A stretch of DNA of 23,472 nucleotides from Sedimentisphaerales bacterium (GCA_016928975.1 JAFGJR010000186.1:1-23472), one strand, 5' to 3'; numbered from the stretch's first letter, positions 8,815-17,445 are shown. Numbers and translations: made by a program. Notes: generated by a model from the sequence alone, not told the origin.

Positions 8815-9802
8815 GTGTGGCACGACCTCCTGAATCATGCGAAGAGACCCCCGCGATCCACTCGGACAAGTCCTGGAAGAAAGTCTCTCTCTCAGGGCTG
8901 AATTCGAGAATGTGCGTGGCGTTTGTGTAGGTTGCCAGCTTCTTGTGGGCCGCCGGGATTCTGCGGAAAAACGTTTCATTCTTGCGGTTATGGGATATGC
9001 GGTCCTTTCCGGCCAGAGCCATGAATACAGGAGTGTATAAGCGCGAGGCCTTGGCCGCCAAGAGAAGACGTGCCCGAAATATCTGGTAGTAGGAAGTTGC
9101 CGTCAATTCGTCCAGTGAAAGAGAGTCCTGCCGAATGAAGCTGCGGTAGGCCGGCAGCTCCGTCAGCAAATCCGTCGGGAACGGGATGGGGAGGTAGCGC
9201 ATCGAGTTGCGGAGACGAGACACGGCAACGGCGGCCTTGTCTGCCAGAGGGACAGTCACGCGCGTATACAGAGCAGGTGTCGCAAGAATCAAAGAGGCGA
9301 GAATCGCCGGGTGGTCGCAGGCAAAAAGGACGGCGGCAATCGCACCGAAGCAGTGCCCGACGATGTGGACTTGTCCTGCTCCATGCCGCTTGGCGGCGTG
9401 CTGCACGACGTGGCCGATATCGTCGGCGATCTGCCGGAAGCTTGCCGCATGGCCCCTCTGCTGCCGGCTCAAGCCGGAACCCCGCCGGTCAAGAGCGTAG
9501 ACGGGGCAGCCCAAGCTCGCGATGTGACACGACGATTGAACGAACCAGCCTGAATGGCTCTGCAGCCCGTGGAGCAGGACCACCGGTGTGCCGGTACCGC
9601 TGCTGCCAAACGTGCGCACCGGCAGCCGGACACCGTCAGAGGCCGTGAGGTACTCGAGCTCCCCCTGCTTCCAGGCCGTCACCATCTCCGGCGGACCGGG
9701 ACAGACACCGACCGACTTAGCCACCGGGACCTCGTTGCGACGCACGGTTGTCCCGCCGTCACCGGAGTCAGGAAGACCATTCTCATTCGTGAGAGTCGTC
9801 AC
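8798..9802 (-). CDS. alpha/beta hydrolase with Cys nucleophile
   Basis: This 334-residue alpha/beta hydrolase-fold enzyme is likely cytoplasmic; I see no signal peptide. It has the oxyanion region LLHGLQSHSGWF (77-88), the nucleophile elbow GHCFGA with Cys151 in place of the common Ser, Asp267 in AGKDRIS, and His297 in NATHILEF, a plausible Cys-Asp-His triad. Cys nucleophiles occur in dienelactone hydrolases, PHA synthases and some thioesterase domains that perform acyl transfer or beta-lactone formation, so it may release or transfer an acyl group. Start choice: GTG 9802 has an AAGGGA-like site 10 bases upstream. TTG 9826 would overlap the upstream stop as TTGA, and ATG 9685 would remove a poorly conserved N-terminus. 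Confidence 0.85.
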   Translation of the reverse strand: MTTLTNENGLPDSGDGGTTVRRNEVPVAKSVGVCPGPPEMVTAWKQGELEYLTASDGVRLPVRTFGSSGTGTPVVLLHGLQSHSGWFVQSSCHIASLGCPVYALDRRGSGLSRQQRGHAASFRQIADDIGHVVQHAAKRHGAGQVHIVGHCFGAIAAVLFACDHPAILASLILATPALYTRVTVPLADKAAVAVSRLRNSMRYLPIPFPTDLLTELPAYRSFIRQDSLSLDELTATSYYQIFRARLLLAAKASRLYTPVFMALAGKDRISHNRKNETFFRRIPAAHKKLATYTNATHILEFSPERETFFQDLSEWIAGVSSHDSGGRATRVTER

Positions 9803-9822
9803 GGTACCTGGGTCCCTTCTTC

Positions 9823-10980
9823 TCAATCACTCACATCGTTGCTGCGCACCGTCACGCGGTGCAGCCTGGTCTCATCGACTGTTACGCCCAGCCCTGAACC
9901 TGAGACCGGCTTCGGACCGCGCCCGCCGTAGCCGAACTGTAGGATAGGCCGGGCGACATCATCTTTGAGCAGGTGACGGCCGAAAGCGCCTTCAACGCAG
10001 ATGACTTGCGGCCATTGGGCGAGCAATGCCTGCTGGGCCGCCGACAGCAGAGATGACTCACCTACCTGACAACCGACCTGGACCAGCAACCCCGCCTCGG
10101 CCGCTTCGCGACACCGGCGCAAAGAGGCCCGAAGCCCGCCGCATTTCGATATCCTGACGTTCACAGCGGTGCAGGCTCGGGCCGCTATGAGTCTTTGCAG
10201 GGAAGCGCGGTCGTTGAAGCTCTCGTCGGCCACGACGGTCAGGCCCGTGGTCCTGACCAGGGTGGCCATCTCCTCGATGGCTCCCGCGGCCAGGGGTTGC
10301 TCGAAGGACTGTACGCCCAGCTCAGCCATCTGTCCCATGACCGCCTGGGCCTGCTCAAGGGTCCAGGCCATGTTGGCATCGACCCGTACTTGGGCCTTTG
10401 GGCCCAGGACTCTTCGCGCGGTCTTCAATGCCGCGACGTCGCCGTCATAACCTACCTTCATCTTGATCTGCCGCAGTCCGAAGGCGCGTTGCAGCAGGCA
10501 CGTCTTTATCAAGCTGCGCCGCGAACTTGCGGACAGCGCGCCGCTGTAGCGAATCGGCGCTAACGTCGCCGCACCGTCTGCGGGCAAGGCGGTCCGCCCA
10601 AACTCGCGACCGAAGGTATCGAGCAAAGCCAGATCGACCGCGCACCACGCAGCGCACTGCGGAATGCCGGGATCGACCCATTCCGGAGGGGCTTTGCCGT
10701 CGCAGGCATCGAGGAAATCCGTCACCGCCTCGAAGGAATCGAAACGACGTCCAAGCAGTCGCGGCGCGATGTTGTCACGCAGCAACCGGTAGACGTCGTT
10801 CCTGCTCTCGCCCGTGACGTAAGACCGTGGCAGAGATTCACCGAAACCCACAGTGCCGCGGTCCGTGGTGCATCTGAAGAACACGCTTTCGGAGACATCT
10901 CTTCTTGCCGCGGCGTGCTCAAACGGTCGGCGAAAGGGCAAGTCTGCTTCAAGCACACGGCATGACGTGACTCGAACCAT
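9823..10980 (-). CDS. enolase superfamily enzyme, MLE subgroup (dipeptide epimerase/OSBS/cycloisomerase-like)
   Basis: A 385-residue enzyme with the capping domain and TIM barrel of the superfamily. The catalytic set is intact: the KxK motif K173-M-K175, metal ligands Asp201 (RVDANMAW), Glu227 (SFEQPL) and Asp252 (VADES), and the second-face Lys279 (ISKCGG). Two opposed lysines define the muconate-lactonizing/dipeptide epimerase/N-acylamino acid racemase/o-succinylbenzoate synthase subgroup. All start by taking a proton alpha to a carboxylate. No menaquinone genes are nearby, so OSBS is less likely. Next to a GH3 ligase, racemisation of an N-acyl amino acid or dipeptide is a reasonable inference. 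Starts at ATG 10980, 33 bp after the amidohydrolase stop. Confidence 0.9.
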   Translation of the reverse strand: MVRVTSCRVLEADLPFRRPFEHAAARRDVSESVFFRCTTDRGTVGFGESLPRSYVTGESRNDVYRLLRDNIAPRLLGRRFDSFEAVTDFLDACDGKAPPEWVDPGIPQCAAWCAVDLALLDTFGREFGRTALPADGAATLAPIRYSGALSASSRRSLIKTCLLQRAFGLRQIKMKVGYDGDVAALKTARRVLGPKAQVRVDANMAWTLEQAQAVMGQMAELGVQSFEQPLAAGAIEEMATLVRTTGLTVVADESFNDRASLQRLIAARACTAVNVRISKCGGLRASLRRCREAAEAGLLVQVGCQVGESSLLSAAQQALLAQWPQVICVEGAFGRHLLKDDVARPILQFGYGGRGPKPVSGSGLGVTVDETRLHRVTVRSNDVSD

Positions 10981-11013
10981 CTAAAGTCCATCCGTCCGAT
11001 TCTTACAGCAGTC

Positions 11014-11889
11014 TCATGGCGTCGAACGTCCGCAGCGGATGATTTCGAGCAGGTTTCCTCCGAGGATACGCTGCTGGTCCGCTTCCGAGAGCCCCAGCCT
11101 TTGGATGCGTGAAATCTGCCGGCTGCGGTTGATGTGGCCGTATGGCCCATCGGTCCCCCAGACGCACCGTCCCGGCCCCATGGCCTTGACTGCCTGCGAC
11201 AGCAGGGCCGCGTTGACGTACATGGCATTGGACAAGTCGATCATGACATTGTCTCTGCCTGCCGCAAATTCCCAGACCTCACGATAGAAAGGCACGCCCG
11301 CGTGCGCGTATAAGATCTTGAGCCGACTGTGTCGCGCGGGAAGACAGCGATAGTCGCCTGTTTCCGCGTCGCCTCCCAGATGAATCAGCAGAGGCCAGTC
11401 CCGCTCCTGGCACCATCGCGCCGTTTCGTCCAGCGCTGAGACCGGGTAACGATGCCAGAACGGATGGGCCTTCACACCGATCCAGCCGGGACGACCGGCC
11501 CGGCTTTCGAGCTCAGCGATCGGGTCGGCCGCACGCGGGTTGACGAACACCCAGCCATAGAACCTGTCGGGGTGCGCCTCCAGGACGCGGCCCACCGCCG
11601 CGTTGTCCGGCACGGGGCAGAGCGAATACTGGCGGGCCAGCACCATACAGGTGTCCTTGGAAGTCACAGTGCCGCGGTAAAAGAACAAACCGACGGGACG
11701 CAGCTTGCCGGCGAGCATGCGGGTCATCAGTCCTGCCAGCGTCTCGGCCGTCGCCGTCAGCTTCAGCGAAACAGCGATGGCGGCGATCAGGCACGTGCGT
11801 TCCACGCCGCTCGCGTCCATCTCGGCCAGCAAGGTGTCCACAGGTTGCAGTGGCTCGTCAAGATGATAGTGAGCGTCAACGATCATCAC
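11014..11889 (-). CDS. amidohydrolase-2 family metal-dependent TIM-barrel hydrolase
   Basis: A 291-residue cytoplasmic enzyme of the PF04909 type, which includes decarboxylases and lactone hydrolases acting on carboxylated or aromatic substrates. Visible metal and catalytic residues: His7-x-His9 (DAHYHL), Lys140 and His142 (VKAHPFW), His170 (LLIHLGG), His196 (YAHAGVPF) and Asp247 (WGTDGPYG). The start is GTG 11889 directly followed by ATG 11886; either is possible and no strong ribosome site is seen. It begins 10 bp after the methyltransferase stop and is followed 33 bp later by the enolase-superfamily gene, so it lies within the same operon. Confidence 0.9.
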   Translation of the reverse strand: MMIVDAHYHLDEPLQPVDTLLAEMDASGVERTCLIAAIAVSLKLTATAETLAGLMTRMLAGKLRPVGLFFYRGTVTSKDTCMVLARQYSLCPVPDNAAVGRVLEAHPDRFYGWVFVNPRAADPIAELESRAGRPGWIGVKAHPFWHRYPVSALDETARWCQERDWPLLIHLGGDAETGDYRCLPARHSRLKILYAHAGVPFYREVWEFAAGRDNVMIDLSNAMYVNAALLSQAVKAMGPGRCVWGTDGPYGHINRSRQISRIQRLGLSEADQQRILGGNLLEIIRCGRSTP

Positions 11890-11899
11890 GGGTCAAGCG

Positions 11900-12700
11900 T
11901 CACGGTTTCACGAATGACAGCGAATAGAACCTGCCGTTCCATACTTCCTCGCACTTGATGTCTCTCATGCGACGGGGAACGAGCTCCACCGGGGCCCTCA
12001 GGGCCTCGCGATCTTCGCTCTTGAACGTTCCCCGGGCCACCGGTGTCCTTTCGTAGCTCTTTCGCACGTGTTCTTCCGTCTCATCGACAATGAGGATTCT
12101 GGCGCCGGGCCTCGCCACCCGAATGAGTTCATCGATCGCGGCCTGCTTGTCGCGGAAGAAGTTGAACCCACCCACGGTAAAGGCCACGTCAAAGCTCTCA
12201 TCCCTGAAGGGCAGAGCTTCCGCCTCCGCCAGGGACAGACAGACCTCACGTCCGATGCGCCGGGCGCGGCGCCGGCAGCGACATAGCATGTTCCAGGAAA
12301 TGTCGATTCCATAGTAAGGCATGTTGCGAGGCAGAATGAGAAGGTTCAGACCGGTGCCTATACCTACCTCCAGGGCCCGATCGTTGGCGCCGATTGGGCC
12401 TGCTTGTTGAGAGAGTTCCGCCCGTGCGGCGCGCCACCCTTTCTTGCGCACCAGGCTGGCGGTTGCGGTAATGTACAAGTCGTAAAAGAGAGCGATCTTG
12501 TCGTAGAACTGCTGGTACTTTCGATTCGAACCCTGTAAGGCTTCCTTGCTAGTGAAGATGGGGATGCCGTTTCGGATCGGGTATCCATGCTCCCCGCCGT
12601 CCGGCCAGAGGTACTCACAACCGTCCTTGGACAGACGTCGCAGGGATGCGCCGGTCCGCGGGTCGCACATGGCTTCAGGTACTTCGCCGTTCATCGACAT
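11900..12700 (-). CDS. Trm112-like/SAM-dependent methyltransferase fusion
   Basis: A 266-residue class I methyltransferase. The first about 50 residues resemble a Trm112/YcaR-type domain (CDPRTG, then YPIRNGIPIF at 40-49), often fused to small-molecule or lipid methyltransferases. The SAM-binding motif I is LEVGIGTG (110-117), followed by GIDIS and an acidic PFRDESFDVAF motif II-like stretch. The frame is open 60 nt upstream; ATG 12700 with GAGAG a few bases before it is preferred, and a second ATG lies two codons on. It is probably the first gene of the operon running to cysNC, since 378 bp without a gene separate it from the beta-propeller gene. Substrate unknown. Confidence 0.88.
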   Translation of the reverse strand: MSMNGEVPEAMCDPRTGASLRRLSKDGCEYLWPDGGEHGYPIRNGIPIFTSKEALQGSNRKYQQFYDKIALFYDLYITATASLVRKKGWRAARAELSQQAGPIGANDRALEVGIGTGLNLLILPRNMPYYGIDISWNMLCRCRRRARRIGREVCLSLAEAEALPFRDESFDVAFTVGGFNFFRDKQAAIDELIRVARPGARILIVDETEEHVRKSYERTPVARGTFKSEDREALRAPVELVPRRMRDIKCEEVWNGRFYSLSFVKP

Positions 12701-12884
12701 AATCTCTCTACAGGCCAAACGACGTCCTCGGGATACGGCCGCCAGGCCTTGCCCCTGCAAGTCATCTTCGCACCGAACTCAGTCTTCAACGCCCCGATCG
12801 CCTACAGCAGAAAGCGATGGAGCCGCCGGCTATGGTGCCACGCTTCTTGAACAGACGCAAGCGCCAATTCCCTGGCCACTCCGT

Positions 12885-12902
12885 ATGAGTGCATAGACTC
12901 AT
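12885..12902. promoter_or_regulatory. dyad-symmetric site, possible operator
   Basis: ATGAGT, six bases, ACTCAT form a perfect 6-bp inverted repeat in the gap before the methyltransferase-led operon. The size suits a dimeric repressor site, but no regulator gene is in the window and chance is possible. Confidence 0.25.
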
Positions 12903-13055
12903 GCGGGTGCAACACGGATTAGGAAGAGTTCATAGGTCGCATCGCACTGAGTGCGGCACATCGAATGGAGTTGCTGGGGGGCAATTGGTTCCAGGCGGCC
13001 CCACAAGGGTCGAACAGATCATCGTAATCCTCGGTCGCGAACCCTCGGAATCAGA

Positions 13056-13069
13056 CGCGCGGCCGCGCG
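13056..13069 (-). terminator. GC-rich palindrome after the beta-propeller gene
   Basis: A 14-nt perfect palindrome (CGCGCGGCCGCGCG) begins about 10 bp past the beta-propeller stop codon. It could end the ankyrin/propeller transcript, but no T-run follows, so intrinsic termination is doubtful. Confidence 0.25.
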
Positions 13070-13078
13070 GCCGGGCCT

Positions 13079-14152
13079 CTACTGGCTGCTCTTACGGATC
13101 GGCACCCAGTCGGGTTCCTTGTTGTGTTTGCCATCGGTGGTGACTTGGACCCACTTGCCCGTCAGGTCACCGACGCAGATATTCCAGCCCGGGGCCTTGA
13201 CGCCAACGGAGTAGTTCACCGCGGGGCCATAGCCAAAGGCAAGGTAGCGGCCGTCGGGTGAGAGTTCGGAGTGAGTGACATAGTACTCATTGGCACACTT
13301 GACCGCGCAGCGAATATCACCGACCCGGGGCACCGCCAACGCTAGATCGATGTCGGCCACGTACAGGTCCCAATCGGTCTTGCCCCAGGCGATCTTCTTA
13401 CCGTCGGAACTGAGGTCCGGCCGGCAACCGTCGATCCCGTACTTGTGGAGATCGAATACACCATCGCCCTCGGCTTCGAACGCAATGATCGAATGATCGA
13501 AACCCATGCCACCCGTCACGGTGGCAACCAGCCATCTCCCGTTGGGCGACCAACAGACGTTGTAGAGATGGTGCAGGTCCCGGTTAGGATGCGTCCGGTG
13601 GCTTGCCGTCTCCACGTCATAGAAGAGCAGCTCCTTGGAAGCGAAGGCCCGGGCGGAATAGCGGTCGTATTCCCCCTTGACGTAGGCAATCACTTTCCCA
13701 TCCGGACTCCAGCACGGCTGTCGGGCGTTGTCGGCAACCTTCACTCGACCCGTCCCGTCGACGTTCATGTAATAGACGTTTCGAACCTTGCCGTCTTCCC
13801 CTGTCTCGTCCGCCACAAAGCATATCTTGGTGCCGTCGGATGAGACATGGGGATACATTTCATCCACCTCGGGCGTCTGCGTAAGGTTGGTGGAGTGGGT
13901 ACCATCGGCATTCACGATGTACAGCTCCCAGTTCTCCTTGCCCTCCGTCTCGCGGTAGGTTTCGTGGACGATCTTGAATGGGATCGCCTCCAGATCGATC
14001 TCGGATCTGTCGCATGGTTGTTGCGGCAGTTGCGTCTCGACGGGGGGCGCGGATTCGGCAGCCGCCTCACCAAAGGCCAAAGTGCACGGCCACAGGAATA
14101 ATGGAATACCAAGGCACAACACCTGCACCCCGTTGCCAAGTATCTTTCTCAT
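13079..14152 (-). CDS. secreted PD40/TolB-like beta-propeller protein
   Basis: A 357-residue protein with a signal peptide at 1-28 (MRKIL..., hydrophobic core, cleavage near AFG-EA). It has several TolB-type blades marked by ELYIVNADGT, VSSDGTKICFVAD, YYMNVDGTG, CWSPDGKVIAYV, CWSPNGRWLVA, DLSSDGKKIAWG and LSPDGRYLAFG. Such propellers are protein- or ligand-binding scaffolds in the periplasm or outside the cell. It lacks the N-terminal TolB domain, so it is not proposed to be TolB of the Tol-Pal system. The start at ATG 14152 is set by GGAGAG six bases upstream and by the signal peptide. It lies 49 bp downstream of the ankyrin gene and is likely co-transcribed with it. Confidence 0.88.
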   Translation of the reverse strand: MRKILGNGVQVLCLGIPLFLWPCTLAFGEAAAESAPPVETQLPQQPCDRSEIDLEAIPFKIVHETYRETEGKENWELYIVNADGTHSTNLTQTPEVDEMYPHVSSDGTKICFVADETGEDGKVRNVYYMNVDGTGRVKVADNARQPCWSPDGKVIAYVKGEYDRYSARAFASKELLFYDVETASHRTHPNRDLHHLYNVCWSPNGRWLVATVTGGMGFDHSIIAFEAEGDGVFDLHKYGIDGCRPDLSSDGKKIAWGKTDWDLYVADIDLALAVPRVGDIRCAVKCANEYYVTHSELSPDGRYLAFGYGPAVNYSVGVKAPGWNICVGDLTGKWVQVTTDGKHNKEPDWVPIRKSSQ

Positions 14153-14201
14153 AGTGCGCTCTCCTTGTGTTTGCGGCGATATGGTGTCGATGCGCGTTCT
14201 G

Positions 14202-16964
14202 CTATTCCGTCGCGGGCGATCCTTCCGCCCCGTGCTCGCGCAACACCTCGACGATCTGCTTGCGCTCGCGCTGCTGTGCCAGGGAAAGTGGCGTGCTGCC
14301 GTTCTTCGTTGCGACATTCACTTCGGCCCCGTGGGCCAGGAGCAATTCCACGATCGCCTTGTTCGCGCCCATACAGGCGGCATGCAAAGGCGTCCAGTTC
14401 TCATCAACTTGCCCCTCCACGATGATCTTGCCGCTCTTGGCGTTTACGTCGGCCCCCTCGGTCAGCAGCATCTCGACCAAATCCTTGCGACCGCTCCCGA
14501 CCGCCCAGTGCAGCGCCGTCCGTCCCCGGCAGTCCCTCGACGCCACATCGGCACCCCTATCAAGCAACATTCTCGCCATCTCCTCATGACCGGTCATGCT
14601 GGCCCAATGCAGCGCCGTCCAGCCGGATCCGGCCTGCAGATTGACCTCGGTCCCCCGGCTCAGAAGCAACTCCGCCGCGGCCTCCTGCCCGCCACAGACA
14701 GCGCACGCCAACAGCGTCAAACGGGACGGACCCTGGGCATCGACGTCCCCTCCTTGGGCCAGGTGGTTCTTGATCTTGTCCAAGTCGCCGAAATACGCGG
14801 CGACGTGGACGGCGGAATGCTCTGCACCTCGGCTCACAAGCAGCCGGACGATCCCGGGGGCATCGGCTTTCATCGCCAGTGCGATCGGCGCAAGCTCGAA
14901 CTGACGCCGCCACAAGTCCGCACCATTGTCCAGGAGCTGCTTGATGGTAGTATCGTTGCCTTGCAGAGTCGCGGCGTGAAGCGGCGTGGCATCATTACGG
15001 GTTCTGGCATGGATGTCGGCCCCCCTGGCCAGAAGCAACTTGATCATGTCGTCGGCGAGGTCGTACCAGGTTGGATTCTCGACCGCGATGTGCAAGGGAG
15101 TCTGGCCCAACTGGTTCTTCGCCTCGATGTTCGCTCCTTTGTTGAGCAGCATCTCGGCGATGGGCATGCTTCGTCCTTCGCAGGCACAGCCGAGAGGCGT
15201 GTCGAGCATCTTGCTGCGACTGTCCACGGGAACACCGCGGGCCAGCAGCAATTCCACAATCTCCGGGTGTCCTCCAAGGGCGGCCCGGTGTAGTGGCGTC
15301 AGACCTCGGCGATTCTCTTCCTTCGCATAAACGTCTGCCCCGTGGGCGAGCAGCAGATCGACGATTTCCTTCTGACCGTCCTGGCACGCCAAGTGCAGAG
15401 GCGCCAGGCCGCCGGAACCCTTTGTGTTGACGTCCGCACCGCGGCCAACGAGATACTCCGCTATTTCGCGGCGTTTTGCCTGGACGGCTCTGCAAAGGGC
15501 GGTCGAGCCGCTTTTGTCTTTGGCATTGACGTCGCTACCCTCTTCAATGAACTGCTTAACCTTGGCCAGATCTCCGACACACGCCGCTAACTGGATCGTG
15601 GCAATCCGGGCACCCTTCTCAGTCAGGTACTTGACGAGAGATTCATGGTCCTTCTCGGCCGCATGGTACAGCGGCGTCAAGCCATCCTCGTCCTCCGCAT
15701 CTACCTCGGCGCCTTTGCCGAGGAGCAGCTCGACTGTCTCTCTGTTTCCGGCCCGGGCCGCCACGTGCAGGGGAGTGCGCTCCTCGTTATCCGTGGCACC
15801 GACATTGGCGCCGTGCGCGAGCAGCTCTCTGAGTGCCTCAACACCCTCACTCCCGCTGGCGGCCGCATACATGGGGGTTCGGCCGCTGCGGTCCTTTGCC
15901 TCGATGTCAGCCCCCTTCGCAAGAAACAGCTTGACCATATCCGCGCGGCCCAGCCCGGCGGCAAGGTGCAAAGGGGTCCCCTCGTTCCATTGCAGTCGGG
16001 CGTTGATATCTGCCCCCCGGGCCAGGAACAACTCCACGATAGCTTCATTGCCACCATAGGCCGCGAAGTGTAGCGGAGTAATACCCTGGCGGCCCCCGGC
16101 GCGGACATCGGCCCCTTGGGCCAGGAGCAGCTCCACCACCTCCTGGCGCCCCTTCATGGTGGCGTTGTGCAGCGCTGTACGACCGGCCCGGTCCTTTTCA
16201 TCTACGTTGACGCCTCCGGCAATAAGAGCCTCAATTGCCTTACGCTGTCCCGCCTCTGCTGCTCCGTGCAGAGGCGTCCGGCCGTAGTCATCTTCCACGC
16301 TCAGCTCGGCGCCCTTGGCGATCAGGAATTCAATCGAGTCTATCCGGCCGATTCGGCACGCCGAGTGCAGGGGCGTCTGTCCGTTCGGGCCCCGCGCATT
16401 GATGTCAGCGCCCCGAGCGAGAAGCAACGCCGCCAACTCGGTCCGGCCTCTCGTCGCGGCAATGTGCATCACCGTGGAACCGTCCTCACGCTTGACGTCA
16501 ATATCGCCGCCGTTGGCGAGCAGGAGTTCCACCAATGCCGCACGGCCCAATTCAACAGCCAGGTGCAAAGGCGTGTCGCCGCCCTTTTCCTTGGTGTTCA
16601 CATCCGCGCCTTTGTCGATCAGAAGCTTGGCTATGTCCCCTGAGGCTTCGCTCGTCGCGAGATGAACAGGCGTCCAGCCGAAGGCATCCTTGGCGTTCAC
16701 ATCCGCGCCTTTAGAGAGCAGGAGTCTGGCCAAAGCCAAGTCGCCTTGCCGGACGGCTATGTGCAGAGCCGTTTGACCTCCTTTGTCGGTGGTTTCGATA
16801 TCGGCGCCTTGCGAAAGGAGCAACTCGACTCGGTCTGCGGCACCGTCTGCGGCGGCCTGGAGAAGTGGCGCGACGAATTCACTGGCTCCCCCAACCTCGA
16901 TCTGAAGTCCAGCCGTGAGAAGTATCAAGGGTAGGCCCAAGCCGCACAGTCCCGTCCTATTCAT
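14202..16964 (-). CDS. secreted ankyrin-repeat protein (about 27 repeats)
   Basis: A 920-residue protein: signal peptide (about 1-27, hydrophobic core LPLILLTAGL, cleavage near GGA-S), then an almost uninterrupted solenoid of 33-residue ankyrin repeats to the C-terminus. I count about 27 units with the usual GxTPLHxAA...LLLxxGADVNAKD pattern. A few are degenerate: residues about 455-485 (ATIQLAACVGD), the unit ELAPIALAMKADAPG, and one with an insertion GKIIVEGQVDE before the last two repeats. No catalytic domain or membrane anchor is visible beyond the signal peptide. The start ATG 16964 has AAGGGGA nine bases upstream. It is probably an extracytoplasmic binding protein. The many frames open on the opposite strand are a by-product of the repeats. 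Confidence 0.95.
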   Translation of the reverse strand: MNRTGLCGLGLPLILLTAGLQIEVGGASEFVAPLLQAAADGAADRVELLLSQGADIETTDKGGQTALHIAVRQGDLALARLLLSKGADVNAKDAFGWTPVHLATSEASGDIAKLLIDKGADVNTKEKGGDTPLHLAVELGRAALVELLLANGGDIDVKREDGSTVMHIAATRGRTELAALLLARGADINARGPNGQTPLHSACRIGRIDSIEFLIAKGAELSVEDDYGRTPLHGAAEAGQRKAIEALIAGGVNVDEKDRAGRTALHNATMKGRQEVVELLLAQGADVRAGGRQGITPLHFAAYGGNEAIVELFLARGADINARLQWNEGTPLHLAAGLGRADMVKLFLAKGADIEAKDRSGRTPMYAAASGSEGVEALRELLAHGANVGATDNEERTPLHVAARAGNRETVELLLGKGAEVDAEDEDGLTPLYHAAEKDHESLVKYLTEKGARIATIQLAACVGDLAKVKQFIEEGSDVNAKDKSGSTALCRAVQAKRREIAEYLVGRGADVNTKGSGGLAPLHLACQDGQKEIVDLLLAHGADVYAKEENRRGLTPLHRAALGGHPEIVELLLARGVPVDSRSKMLDTPLGCACEGRSMPIAEMLLNKGANIEAKNQLGQTPLHIAVENPTWYDLADDMIKLLLARGADIHARTRNDATPLHAATLQGNDTTIKQLLDNGADLWRRQFELAPIALAMKADAPGIVRLLVSRGAEHSAVHVAAYFGDLDKIKNHLAQGGDVDAQGPSRLTLLACAVCGGQEAAAELLLSRGTEVNLQAGSGWTALHWASMTGHEEMARMLLDRGADVASRDCRGRTALHWAVGSGRKDLVEMLLTEGADVNAKSGKIIVEGQVDENWTPLHAACMGANKAIVELLLAHGAEVNVATKNGSTPLSLAQQRERKQIVEVLREHGAEGSPATE

Positions 16965-17445
16965 TTCTGGTCCCCTTCACGAAAGCGGATGTTGACAATC
17001 AACAACACGTCTTCTGATCGGTCGTTCGCTCCGTGCGAACGTCCGGCCCCACCATGGCACCGCCGAAAACAGTAATACGCCGACACTCAGATGCCGGTGA
17101 GGGACACCTGCAAGACCTGGTCATGCAGACGGAGACAGTATAGGGCCGCAGAATGGGCCGCTCAAGTCTTTGGCTGGATTCAGTGATGCGTGGGTTGCGG
17201 GCACGGCGAGGGAGGAGGAATTGATGGGTCCAGATCGTGTTCTCAGCCACTCTTTTGTCCGTCGATAGTCTCATTTGCCCTTCTGCAAAGCCAGGCGCCA
17301 CCCACGGTCGAAGCGGGCCGAGACCCACAGGTGTTTCCGGGACCCTCGACTCGATGGGCTTCAGTGGGGAAATCATGCCAGGAAAACCGAAACCTGCGCT
17401 CGGCAGGCCGCAGACGAGCGACTGCTGAGATGATATGAATCGGGG
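16965..17445. other. intergenic region upstream of the ankyrin gene
   Basis: No supported gene. It includes a short dyad TGTTGA-CAA-TCAACA at 16990-17004, only 26 bp before the ankyrin start codon, and ends in the palindrome over the ligase stop codon (17440-17456). I see no clear promoter. Confidence 0.5.
16990..17004. promoter_or_regulatory. short dyad in the leader of the ankyrin gene
   Basis: TGTTGA and TCAACA flank a CAA loop, just upstream of the ankyrin ribosome site. It could be an operator or small mRNA hairpin; chance is a fair alternative. Confidence 0.2.

Larger units (their letters stand above)
12701..13078. other. intergenic region upstream of the methyltransferase operon
   Basis: No supported gene. 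It contains a perfect dyad ATGAGT-N6-ACTCAT at 12885-12902, about 185 bp upstream of the methyltransferase start, and a GC-only palindrome at 13056-13069 just after the beta-propeller stop. I find no convincing -35/-10 pair. Confidence 0.5.

Noticed and set aside
5923..9802. Ole-type long-chain olefin pathway (SDR, hydrolase, acyl ligase)
   Set aside because: No OleA-like thiolase is present and the hydrolase has a Cys rather than an Asp nucleophile.
13974..15293. Plus-strand open frame of 439 codons opposite the ankyrin gene
   Set aside because: Repetitive only because it mirrors the ankyrin repeats on the other strand.
14202..16964. Tandem DNA repeats or a CRISPR-like array
   Set aside because: The roughly 99-bp periodicity is coding ankyrin sequence with diverged units, not identical repeats with spacers.
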